This document shows, piece by piece, positions 22,349-28,956 of a stretch of 39,543 nucleotides of DNA. Made by a program: the position numbers and the translations under genes. The stretch is from a virus. Every line of letters starts with the position of its first letter. Position 1 is the first letter of the stretch. The notes below the pieces were generated by a model. The model was not told where the DNA came from and ran no database searches. It saw nothing but the letters and a program-made list of their open reading frames with translations. The DNA lies in IMG/VR virus record IMGVR_UViG_3300025582_000002, positions 1-39,543 of that record. One strand, 5' to 3'.

Positions 22349-23440
22349 ATGGCAAGTATAACTAAGCGTCCAAGTGGGTCATATCAAGCGGCCATCTTTG
22401 TTGGTCGCGACGATGAAGGGAGACAAATCAGGAGAATGGTAACAAAGCCCACGTTGAAAGAATGTAAGATCGCGATTAAGGAGATTGAACGAGAGATTGA
22501 AGATCAGAATTATTCAAACGTGCGGAACATCGGGGTTATTGCGTGGATTGATGAATGGATTAAGTTGAATAAGACAAGGCTCTCACCCTCAACTCATGCA
22601 ACTTATAAGATCTATTCAAGGGTACATTACGCACCATATTTTAAAAAAATGAAGCTAAAAGAATTAACCGAGATTCATATTCGCAAATTCATGGCGCAAC
22701 AACTTGGTTTCCTTTCTCCAACTACTGTTCGAAAGCATGTTTCCGTTTTGAATAAAATATTCGAAGAAGCGTTGAAGGACAAGAACCCGGTTAGGTATGT
22801 AAAACTACCATCTAAGGCGAAGTACACGCCTTATGTCTTATCCGAAGCGGAAATGGAAAAGATACACGATACCATAAGGGGAACAAGGGACGAAATTATA
22901 GTGTTGCTAGCCGCCTGGTGCGGCCTACGAAGGGGTGAAATATTTGCATTAAAACCCGATGATGTGGATTGGGAAAATAAAACTATCCGTGTCGATGAAA
23001 ACACAGCAATCAACGACGAATACATGTATGTTGATAAAGGCCCAAAATCAGACAATGGATATAGGGAAGTGGTTGCCCCAAAGTACCTAATGGGGCTATT
23101 GGAGAGCATGAGAAAAAACTGGAAAGAGATACCGGAGCGTTTCTTTACATTACGTCCAGATTACTATTCCAGCTATTTCGCCGAGTTAATTAGAAATAAG
23201 GAATTACCGCCCATCAGATTCCACGACCTCAGACACTATCATGCATCATGGCTCTTTGCGAACAAGATACCCGACCAATACGCCGCAAGACATCTAGGAG
23301 ACGATATACAGACGCTTAAGGCCACGTATCAACACATTGGCGCGGACTACCGCCAAGATATAGATGATACAGTCCGTGGTCTACGTGATGAACCACACAA
23401 AAAGGCTAGAGTCTGGAAATTAAAAAGGACTATGCAATAA
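22349..23440 (+). CDS. int: Tyrosine-recombinase integrase
   Basis: A 363-residue phage integrase. Residues 1-55 are an arm-binding domain (SITKRPSGSYQAAIFVGRD), 60-150 the core-binding SAM-like domain, and 165-350 the catalytic domain with R194 (CGLRRGE), K233, H292-x-x-R295 (FHDLRHYHAS), H315 (RHLGDD) and the nucleophile Y327 (TYQHIG). All catalytic residues are present. The attP site with the tRNA-Leu 3' half and arm-type repeats lies 90 bp downstream. No separate excisionase was identified; one of the small early genes could be it. Confidence 0.96.
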   Translation: MASITKRPSGSYQAAIFVGRDDEGRQIRRMVTKPTLKECKIAIKEIEREIEDQNYSNVRNIGVIAWIDEWIKLNKTRLSPSTHATYKIYSRVHYAPYFKKMKLKELTEIHIRKFMAQQLGFLSPTTVRKHVSVLNKIFEEALKDKNPVRYVKLPSKAKYTPYVLSEAEMEKIHDTIRGTRDEIIVLLAAWCGLRRGEIFALKPDDVDWENKTIRVDENTAINDEYMYVDKGPKSDNGYREVVAPKYLMGLLESMRKNWKEIPERFFTLRPDYYSSYFAELIRNKELPPIRFHDLRHYHASWLFANKIPDQYAARHLGDDIQTLKATYQHIGADYRQDIDDTVRGLRDEPHKKARVWKLKRTMQ

Positions 23441-23464
23441 AGCATAGCCAGGTAATAAAATATT

Positions 23465-23486
23465 CTGTGCAACATTTGTGCAACAT
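23465..23486. repeat. Left integrase arm-type sites (two TGTGCAACAT, 11-bp period)
   Basis: TGTGCAACAT at 23466-23475 and TTTGTGCAACAT at 23475-23486 form a direct repeat with 11-bp spacing. The same double repeat recurs at 23720-23742, and an inverted half (GCACAAAA) lies near 23504. These flank the tRNA-derived core and are probable integrase arm-binding sites. Confidence 0.7.
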
Positions 23487-23529
23487 CCGCTGTAACGGGC
23501 GATGCACAAAATCATTCAAGGTCCAGTAG

Positions 23530-23585
23530 TGGTGCGGGAAACAGGACTTGAACCTGCACGGTTACCCGCTGGAACCTAAATCCAG
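23530..23585 (-). other. attP core: 3' half of tRNA-Leu(UAG)
   Basis: The minus strand carries the anticodon stem-loop (CTGGA, loop TTTAGGT with anticodon TAG, TCCAG), a short class II variable arm (CGG GTAA CCG), a perfect T arm (GCAGG TTCAAGT CCTGT), the 3' acceptor strand TTCCCGC and ACCA. No 5' half is present: upstream sequence is unrelated. On integration this 56-bp piece would restore the 3' part of a host tRNA-Leu gene. The 23441-23895 gap holds only this att region, the arm sites and the promoter of the next gene. Confidence 0.85.
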
Positions 23586-23719
23586 TAGATTGCACATGGA
23601 GCAATAACGTAAATATCCTTGTTACAAGCGTTTTTCTATACGTTTATTATTTGGCAATTTTATTTCATTAATTGCAATATTAAATTATAGTTTAATGGGT
23701 TGCAATAATAATTTAATAG

Positions 23720-23742
23720 TTTGTGCAACATTTGTGCAACAT
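23720..23742. repeat. Right integrase arm-type sites (two TTTGTGCAACAT)
   Basis: Two overlapping copies at 23720-23731 and 23731-23742, 11 bp apart, same orientation as the pair at 23465-23486 on the other side of the core. Between the core and this pair lie two further related A+T-rich blocks beginning TTGCAATA (about 23672 and 23700). Confidence 0.7.
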
Positions 23743-23766
23743 TGGGTCACGAAAAAAGCTTCCTAT

Positions 23767-23772
23767 TATAAT
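23767..23772 (+). promoter_or_regulatory. -10 box of a promoter for the zinc-ribbon gene
   Basis: A perfect TATAAT with a weak -35 (TTGGGT or GGGTCA, 17-19 bp upstream, about 23742-23749). It lies about 125 bp before the gene at 23896 and overlaps the right arm sites, so integrase binding could affect it. Confidence 0.5.
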
Positions 23773-23895
23773 ACTGTAAAAGTGTCGCAGAATAATTAAT
23801 ATTATCCCATAGCAGGAAATACCCCATCAGACGTTGAACACGATACCTAAAGGCAGAGGGCGCCATAAGACCCCCAAATGAGGAGGAAAATCTTA

Positions 23896-24672
23896 ATGAG
23901 TAAAAAGGAAGTTAAGGCCAAGAAGTGCAAATGTGGAGCAGAGGTTTCTAAGGATGCTAAGGTTTGCCCAGAATGTGGCGCTAAGATATTACCTGGCATT
24001 GGCCAAAGTTTATTAATTGTTGGTGGGATGATAGTCGTCTTGTATTGGGTGGGATCGACGTTTATATGGAATAGCCCAGCGACTGCTCCTGTAACTACCT
24101 CCGCCGTTACTCCTGCCCCATCACCAGTAGCAGCGGAGCCAATCTTTTCTGCATCAGATAAGACATTGTTAAAGAAATCATATGCCGATCTTGATCCTAC
24201 CCAAAAACAACAACTAATCGAAATAGGAGATAAATATATTAAACTGTCCGATTCCGATAAGGAAGATATTAAGACTGATTACGAAAGACTAGCTAAGGAA
24301 AAAACTACATATTTAGAGGCAGAGCAAAATAAGGTTTTGAAGACTAGGGCTAAGACAATACCATATAAAGAATTGGCTAGGACCCCCTATGCTTTCACTG
24401 GCCAAGATGTAAAATATAAAGGTCAAGTAATACAAGTACAAGAATCAGGCGATGAGATGGCCCTGAGAGTTAATGTCACAAAAACGTCTAGCAGCTATAA
24501 AGACACGATGTATGTAACTTACACCAAAAAATCCGGAGAAGGCAGAATCCTAAATGATGATATAGTTAATTTTTGGGGAAACTCTCAAGGATTATTTACT
24601 TACAAGACTGTTTTAGGGGCAGAAGCAACAATACCTTCAGTTAAAGCGACAATCATGGAAGTTGTAAAATAA
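23896..24672 (+). CDS. Membrane-anchored zinc-ribbon protein with C-terminal OB-like domain (moron)
   Basis: The start MSKKEVKAKKCKCGAE follows AGGAGG; six upstream codons read through that site. The 258-residue protein has a double-cysteine zinc ribbon (CKCG...CPECG, residues 13-30), a single membrane helix (about 36-55), a Pro/Thr/Ala-rich linker, a charged coiled region (about 85-150) and a C-terminal beta domain (TPYAFTGQDVKYKGQVIQVQ...) that resembles OB-fold tRNA_anti-like domains in small secreted proteins. It lies on the plus strand next to attP, outside the lytic operon, with its own promoter and terminator: a likely lysogenic-conversion gene. Function unknown. Confidence 0.8.
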   Translation: MSKKEVKAKKCKCGAEVSKDAKVCPECGAKILPGIGQSLLIVGGMIVVLYWVGSTFIWNSPATAPVTTSAVTPAPSPVAAEPIFSASDKTLLKKSYADLDPTQKQQLIEIGDKYIKLSDSDKEDIKTDYERLAKEKTTYLEAEQNKVLKTRAKTIPYKELARTPYAFTGQDVKYKGQVIQVQESGDEMALRVNVTKTSSSYKDTMYVTYTKKSGEGRILNDDIVNFWGNSQGLFTYKTVLGAEATIPSVKATIMEVVK

Positions 24673-24685
24673 CCCCATAAACGCA

Positions 24686-24714
24686 GAAAGCCCCCGGCAC
24701 AACCGAGGGCTTTC
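24686..24714. terminator. Bidirectional terminator between convergent genes
   Basis: GAAAGCCCCCGG pairs with CCGAGGGCTTTC (one mismatch) around ACAA-type loop; T/A-rich sequence follows on both strands (CATTTATT on plus, TGCG on minus). It ends the zinc-ribbon gene and, less well, the RHH gene on the other strand. Confidence 0.75.
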
Positions 24715-24716
24715 AT

Positions 24717-25175
24717 TTATTGATTTAAACTATCCAGCAAGGCCGTGATCGCCTTATCGACAGTCCTTGCCATCGGAATACCAGTCTCAGCGGAATGTTT
24801 TCTCAGTCTAGCCATAATCTCGATATCCAGCGTAAGGCCAACCCGTTCACGCGTTGTCAGATCTGAACTGGCCTCCTCCTGCACTCCAAACTCAGCTTCA
24901 TACTCTTCGACCATGAGACGTTCTTCTGACCACTCCTGGGCTTCTGTGACTGTCATGGGGATTAGTTCCCTTCTTCCGCTGGTGGAGTTGCCATGACTCA
25001 CGGAGTACTTGCTCAACGGACCTCCCTCGCCGACTAGGAAATATGCTCCCTTGGTGTTTTTGTAAAGGTCTTCTTCGCAGGAGCGTAAGTCGTTTCCATA
25101 GACCCCGTTGTCCCAGCTTCCGATTTTCTTGGATGTCTCCGTGTTGTAGGTGCGACCGTTTATTACTTTTCTCAT
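24717..25175 (-). CDS. Ribbon-helix-helix protein with conserved N-terminal domain
   Basis: A 152-residue protein with two parts. The N-terminal 75 residues (MRKVINGRTYNTETSKKIGSW, then EEDLYKNTKGAYFLVGEGG) match a domain found on many Bacillota plasmids and prophages, with no assigned role. The C-terminus (ERVGLTLDIEIMARLRKHSA...AITALLDSL) is a ribbon-helix-helix DNA-binding motif as in antitoxins and plasmid regulators. With the 25229 gene it forms a two-gene unit on the non-lytic side of attP with its own promoter. A toxin-antitoxin-like or lysogen-expressed regulator is possible; not proven. Confidence 0.75.
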   Translation of the reverse strand: MRKVINGRTYNTETSKKIGSWDNGVYGNDLRSCEEDLYKNTKGAYFLVGEGGPLSKYSVSHGNSTSGRRELIPMTVTEAQEWSEERLMVEEYEAEFGVQEEASSDLTTRERVGLTLDIEIMARLRKHSAETGIPMARTVDKAITALLDSLNQ

Positions 25176-25228
25176 TTAAAAAACTTCCTTTCGTTGCCGG
25201 GTATTTTGGCTCCCGGCTGACCTTGGGT

Positions 25229-25498
25229 TTATGCTTTAATTTCTGTATACTCTAACATTTTGGAGAGATTAAGAGGACCATATTTCCTAGCAGTTTGTTC
25301 CTTGTAAATATCTCCGTAGTTGTCATAAAGCGTTTCCCCTAAATCTTGGCTATCTATGGTCGCTTTGTAAGTTCTGCCATCTTGGGCAATGTAGGTAATG
25401 TTACCAAGGCTGCCACCTGTAAAAGTTTCTTCCCGATCATACCGAATGGTCTTCGCGTCAACCACCTTCTTAAGATAAGCTAAAACATTTTTCGTCAT
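25229..25498 (-). CDS. Hypothetical protein, first gene of the RHH unit
   Basis: An 89-residue protein (MTKNVLAYLKKVVDAKTIRY...) behind AGGGGGAGGAAAAC. It has a beta-rich middle (GNITYIAQDGRTYKATID) and a helical C-terminus. It has its own consensus promoter (25534-25562) and precedes the RHH gene by 54 bp. It might be the partner of that gene, but no toxin signature is visible. Confidence 0.7.
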   Translation of the reverse strand: MTKNVLAYLKKVVDAKTIRYDREETFTGGSLGNITYIAQDGRTYKATIDSQDLGETLYDNYGDIYKEQTARKYGPLNLSKMLEYTEIKA

Positions 25499-25533
25499 TT
25501 TGTTTTCCTCCCCCTCAACTTCTTGTTACCCTA

Positions 25534-25562
25534 AGTATACATCAACTGATACATAATGTAAA
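25534..25562 (-). promoter_or_regulatory. Promoter of the 25229/24717 unit
   Basis: On the minus strand TTTACA (25557-25562), 17 bp, TATACT (25534-25539). It gives this two-gene unit its own transcription, separated from the late operon by the terminator at 25632-25662. An inner near-repeat (GTATCA/TGATAC) around it could bind the RHH protein. Confidence 0.75.
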
Positions 25563-25631
25563 GGGTAAAACAAGTTATTTCTAAGATTTCCTTGTATTAT
25601 TTTTTGACACAATTCAGGGGATAAAACAAAA

Positions 25632-25662
25632 AAAGCCCTCGACCATTAAGGTCGAGGGCTTT
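25632..25662 (-). terminator. Strong terminator of the late operon
   Basis: AAAGCCCTCGACC pairs perfectly with GGTCGAGGGCTTT (13 bp) around a 5-base loop, followed on the minus strand by a T-run (TTTTTTTGTTTT). It ends the late transcript after holin, and the symmetric A-run also helps on the plus strand. Confidence 0.92.
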
Positions 25663-25670
25663 GTGTATGA

Positions 25671-25719
25671 CAAATTGTCCTTTTCCCACTTATATTATAA
25701 GTTGATTTAGGACAATTTG
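25671..25719. repeat. Nested inverted repeat between holin and terminator
   Basis: CAAATTGTCC (25671-25680) and GGACAATTTG (25710-25719) are perfect complements. Between them ACTTAT-ATT-ATAAGT (25688-25702) forms a second hairpin. It is not followed by a T-run. It could be a protein-binding operator, a transcript-end stabiliser or a recombination site. Confidence 0.55.
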
Positions 25720-25757
25720 CCACGGGCTAACCATATTTCCCACTTGGGAAGAAAGGT

Positions 25758-25943
25758 CTACAGGTGATTGGGATCAGTCGGATTGTTGACGACACCAAAG
25801 CCAACGGCAACCGGAAGAATTAAGTTAATTAATTGATCTGCTCCTGGGATTTCATAGTGGAAATACATCTTTGAACAAAACACAATCAGCGCGAATATCG
25901 CTGTCCATAAAGGCCATGATTTTAATCTGTTTTGAGTTTGCAT
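25758..25943 (-). CDS. Holin, small two-span type
   Basis: A 61-residue membrane protein (MQTQNRLKSWPLWTAIFALI...). Two hydrophobic segments (about 11-25 and 37-52) and the C-terminal GVVNNPTDPNH pattern are typical of small Bacillota phage holins. It lies directly behind the amidase and at the end of the late operon, just before the strong terminator. It would open the membrane for the endolysin. Confidence 0.85.
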   Translation of the reverse strand: MQTQNRLKSWPLWTAIFALIVFCSKMYFHYEIPGADQLINLILPVAVGFGVVNNPTDPNHL

Positions 25944-25961
25944 TGTTCAATTCCTTCTTTC

Positions 25962-26666
25962 TTATTTTGCTAAATTGAGACGGTCACAGGCGAAGCCTAA
26001 CTTGTTAATATCCTTTTTTGCTTGTTCCATAAGAGGTTCGCGACATAACACCCATAGGTATCCATCATCGACAGCAAACTTGCGTGGTTGTGTTACCGCT
26101 GCAGCCCCTACAATAGGCATAGGGGGTACGACAGGGGTCAAAGCCCTATAATCGTATCCAAAGTAGTCACATATCCCCATGTACAAAGCCTTGGAGATCA
26201 TCTCGGGATTATATGCTATCCATGTTGCATCCTCAAGATCGTCGTGGAACCCCAGTTCTATCAGTGCGGCTGTAGCGCTTACCCTGTCTCCGACTTCCAT
26301 TAATCCTGGATTATACTTTACTCCCCGATCAATGCCAGGACTAAGCGGAGCAATCTGATTGTAAAGAGCCCTGGCTAATCGTTCTGAATTTGTTCCGGGC
26401 CCATAAGCATAGACTTCTGTTCCCTCTCCCCCGCCGGCGTTGCTGTGGAGAGCAACGTGGATATCTGCGCCCCATGTGTTAGAGTCCGTGGCAATCTGGT
26501 AAATGTCCATAATGGGGGAGTTGCGTCTCCATACGAACCTTCCGTCTTTTGCGATAAGATGGATTAGGATATCAGCTATACCATTCATTTCGAATTCTTC
26601 GGTCCCGAAGGGACCTACTCCGGCGTTGTGCTCCTGAGTGCTGGGGCTAATGTATATGTTTGGCAT
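25962..26666 (-). CDS. Endolysin: N-acetylmuramoyl-L-alanine amidase (Amidase_3)
   Basis: The start MPNIYISPSTQEHNAG follows AGTAGGAGGATTTATC; 29 open codons upstream overlap the XhlA-like gene and are not used. The 234-residue enzyme has Zn ligand H13 (QEHNAG), HVALHSNAGG with H74, and the catalytic E137 (ALIELGFHD), the set expected for Amidase_3. It cuts the amide bond between MurNAc and the stem peptide. A C-terminal part from about 190 (RKFAVDDGYLWVLC...) may bind the cell wall. It sits between XhlA-like and holin genes. Confidence 0.93.
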   Translation of the reverse strand: MPNIYISPSTQEHNAGVGPFGTEEFEMNGIADILIHLIAKDGRFVWRRNSPIMDIYQIATDSNTWGADIHVALHSNAGGGEGTEVYAYGPGTNSERLARALYNQIAPLSPGIDRGVKYNPGLMEVGDRVSATAALIELGFHDDLEDATWIAYNPEMISKALYMGICDYFGYDYRALTPVVPPMPIVGAAAVTQPRKFAVDDGYLWVLCREPLMEQAKKDINKLGFACDRLNLAK

Positions 26667-26677
26667 GATAAATCCTC

Positions 26678-26908
26678 CTACTTTGTAATAATAAACACGG
26701 CCATGCCTGAGGAAGCTGTCATTAATCCAGCTATAAGCATTGCTACGGACCATGTTGGCCTACCTGAACGGACGGCGTTAAGAGCTTCATCCAGCTTTGT
26801 CTCGATTCGGTCAAACTTTGCCTGTACATCTTTTTCCAAGGCTTCCAGTCTTCCACGTAGAGAAGTGACTTGTTCGACAAGGACGGCTACTGCTGTATCT
26901 TGTTCCAT
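26678..26908 (-). CDS. XhlA-like coiled-coil membrane protein
   Basis: A 76-residue protein: residues 1-48 are a coiled coil (VLVEQVTSLRGRLEALEKDV...), and 52-74 a single membrane helix (WSVAMLIAGLMTASSGMAVF). This plan is that of haemolysin XhlA-type lysis accessory proteins. It precedes the amidase gene and follows hairpin R2. RBS GCAGGTG. Confidence 0.8.
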   Translation of the reverse strand: MEQDTAVAVLVEQVTSLRGRLEALEKDVQAKFDRIETKLDEALNAVRSGRPTWSVAMLIAGLMTASSGMAVFIITK

Positions 26909-26969
26909 GGTTCACCTGCTTTCCGGCTTTCGCCTCTTTCGTTTCTACCCATAAAATAAGGCATAAAGA

Positions 26970-26993
26970 AACGCCCCATATTTCAGAGGCGTT
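26970..26993 (-). terminator. Hairpin element R2 between fibre gene and lysis cassette
   Basis: AACGCC (26970-26975) pairs with GGCGTT (26988-26993); on the minus strand it is followed by TCTTTATGCC and preceded by an A-rich run (TAAAAATAAC), so it can act on either strand. The loop (CCATATTTCAGA) and the GCATA flank match R1 at 7581-7622. Confidence 0.6.
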
Positions 26994-27009
26994 ATTTTTA
27001 TGCCTAACT

Positions 27010-28857
27010 TTAGCTTTGCGTATGGTTATGCACATCTGTACTCGTTCCGTAAGTCCCCGTGTCAGTAGTCACGGTGTGTGTGTGATAATGTGTACTAACG
27101 TTTGCTCCCTTTTGAGCTGCCCAAGCTTGCGTGGCGATTTGAGACGCACCTATATAGATGGCTAAGCCAGGATCTATTTCTATTTGACCACCGCCTGGGA
27201 CAGAAATACTTAAAACTGTACTCCCATCGCCAGTTAAGCCCTGAAAATACTTTATCGTTGCTGGACCCACATAACCCGCTACAACACCCCCGAATTGCAT
27301 GCCATAATCAGTTCCAGCATTCCAAATATTTGATGATACTTTTAAGATGTCCTTAGCTTCTACGGTTGTTCCCGTGACCGAACTTCCAGAAATTGTAGAA
27401 CCCACGATTGCTCCACTGGCGATCATATCAACCAAATTTACTTTTCCATCTACGTCGACATAAAACACATCAATGCCGTTGTTGGTTATCTTGAGCCCGA
27501 CCGTGGGATCAACGAGGACTTCGACTAACCCCTTAACGATGTCGATATAGGAGTCTTTTAAATGAATGTTTCCGTCCACATCCACGTAGAACACATCAAT
27601 GCCGTTGTTGGTTATCTTGAGCCCGACCGTGGGATCAACGAGGACTTCGACTAACCCCTTAACGATGTCGATATAGGAGTCTTTTAAATGAATGTTTCCG
27701 TCCACATCCACGTAGAACACATCAATGCCGTTGTTGGTTATCTTGAGCCCGACCGTGGGATCAACGAGGACTTCGACTAACCCCTTAACGATGTCGATAT
27801 AGGAGTCTTTTAAATGAATGTTTCCGTCCACATCCACGTAGAACCTATTTTCCCACGCTCCCAATCCGTCACCGCTTTGGACTGATATCCCCTCTGTGGC
27901 ATTCAAGACCGACTTAACCTTATTGTCGCTCCTAGTTGCCACAAATCCTTCATCTGGCCCAATCTTTACCCCGTTATACAGCGCATCCTTGGATACCGTT
28001 GTTTGCTGCAAGTCGGTCACGGTGTCGTTTATATCTTTAATAAATGCCCCGGCTAGATTGGATATAGTTACTTTACCCTGCATCCGTTGAACTGGATTAT
28101 GCGATTCTTTTATGATTCGCACTGGCAAATTAACGATGCCTAATTGATCGTCAAACAAATAAACAGTGTCGCCTAACCCGTAGTGATCGTCTACCCCATG
28201 TCCCTGAGCGTATTCCAGCTCAACGACATCCGTGTCATAGGTCACCGTCGGGAGTCCTGCTACTTTGTTACGGTTGTCAGTTATTCGCGACATGCTAACT
28301 AGATTACGCCGATACCTAAACCCTAGCCCGTTATCTGCGCCCCTACGCGTTAGGAGGGATATTACATACTTATCAAACTTCAATTCCCCGCCTAATTGCT
28401 CGGCCAACTTAAGCAGTATCCCACGCTTGCTAACTTTTTCGTTGATTGCCAAAGTCGTTAACGCCGTGAAATCTACTTGCCCAACAGTAAAACCTGTCCC
28501 TGCAAGTAGGGTAGTCAATAGTACTGCCGGTGTCCCTACATCCGCGTAATAATCCACTATCATCGTATCTGCAGGATCGTTTTCGTCGCCTAAAAGGTCA
28601 TAGCTCACATGTTCGCATTCCACGTCGATTGTCAGGGTATCATCGGCGTTATGATTATCTTTTGTGTAAACAATGTTAAAGTAATTGTTTTCTATTTCAG
28701 CGATATTCTGATAAGTCACCTCATCACTTTTGTCTCCATCGACGATCGTTTGAAACGATGCCGTGAACTCTCTATTTATTTCTTCAGAGACTGAGGGAGA
28801 TACTACATTAATCAATAACGCCAAGGGCTCAAGAGATTGATTCAAGATTTTTATCAA
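27010..28857 (-). CDS. Tail-associated fibre (Tal / prophage endopeptidase tail-like) with perfect repeats
   Basis: The start is TTG (28855-28857) behind AAAGAGGTGAAAAAT; the frame upstream crosses a hairpin. The 615-residue protein has an N-terminal Tal-like baseplate domain (residues 1-290, with INREFTASFQ, YVISLLTRRGADN and LPVRIIKESHNP) as in the PF06605 family, and an elongated C-terminal fibre. Residues about 340-467 are three exact 42-residue repeats (FYVDVDGNIHLKDSYIDIVK...). The end is rich in His and Thr (THYHTHTVTTDTGTYG). It is placed after the tailspike, not directly after Dit, which is unusual. Confidence 0.88.
   Translation of the reverse strand: MIKILNQSLEPLALLINVVSPSVSEEINREFTASFQTIVDGDKSDEVTYQNIAEIENNYFNIVYTKDNHNADDTLTIDVECEHVSYDLLGDENDPADTMIVDYYADVGTPAVLLTTLLAGTGFTVGQVDFTALTTLAINEKVSKRGILLKLAEQLGGELKFDKYVISLLTRRGADNGLGFRYRRNLVSMSRITDNRNKVAGLPTVTYDTDVVELEYAQGHGVDDHYGLGDTVYLFDDQLGIVNLPVRIIKESHNPVQRMQGKVTISNLAGAFIKDINDTVTDLQQTTVSKDALYNGVKIGPDEGFVATRSDNKVKSVLNATEGISVQSGDGLGAWENRFYVDVDGNIHLKDSYIDIVKGLVEVLVDPTVGLKITNNGIDVFYVDVDGNIHLKDSYIDIVKGLVEVLVDPTVGLKITNNGIDVFYVDVDGNIHLKDSYIDIVKGLVEVLVDPTVGLKITNNGIDVFYVDVDGKVNLVDMIASGAIVGSTISGSSVTGTTVEAKDILKVSSNIWNAGTDYGMQFGGVVAGYVGPATIKYFQGLTGDGSTVLSISVPGGGQIEIDPGLAIYIGASQIATQAWAAQKGANVSTHYHTHTVTTDTGTYGTSTDVHNHTQS
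27464..27841. repeat. Three exact 126-bp tandem repeats in the tail fibre gene
   Basis: Units at 27464-27589, 27590-27715 and 27716-27841 are identical base for base, coding three copies of a 42-residue unit; a diverged partial fourth copy (FYVDVDGKVNL) follows in the protein. Exact identity points to very recent amplification or to gene conversion. Copy number could vary between virions and change fibre length. Confidence 0.95.
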
Positions 28858-28885
28858 ATTTTTCACCTCTTTTCGATATGAGAAA

Positions 28886-28912
28886 AGCCGCATGATGTAA
28901 ATCAATGCGGCT
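28886..28912 (-). terminator. Terminator after the EpsG-like gene
   Basis: AGCCGCAT (28886-28893) pairs with ATGCGGCT (28905-28912); on the minus strand the hairpin is followed by TTTCTC. It closes the EpsG-like unit and lies just ahead of the tail fibre start, so late transcription must partly read through or start again. Confidence 0.7.
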
Positions 28913-28956
28913 ACGATTATTAAGTTCCGTCTGTCGACTAAGCTGTCTACTACGAA

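Noticed and set aside
23530-23585. A functional tRNA-Leu gene
   Set aside because: Only the part from the anticodon stem to the 3' end is present; the sequence further up does not supply a D arm or acceptor 5' strand. It is an attachment site.
27464-27841. CRISPR array or diversity-generating retroelement target
   Set aside because: The repeats are directly adjacent, identical and in frame, without spacers. No reverse transcriptase or template repeat is present in the window.
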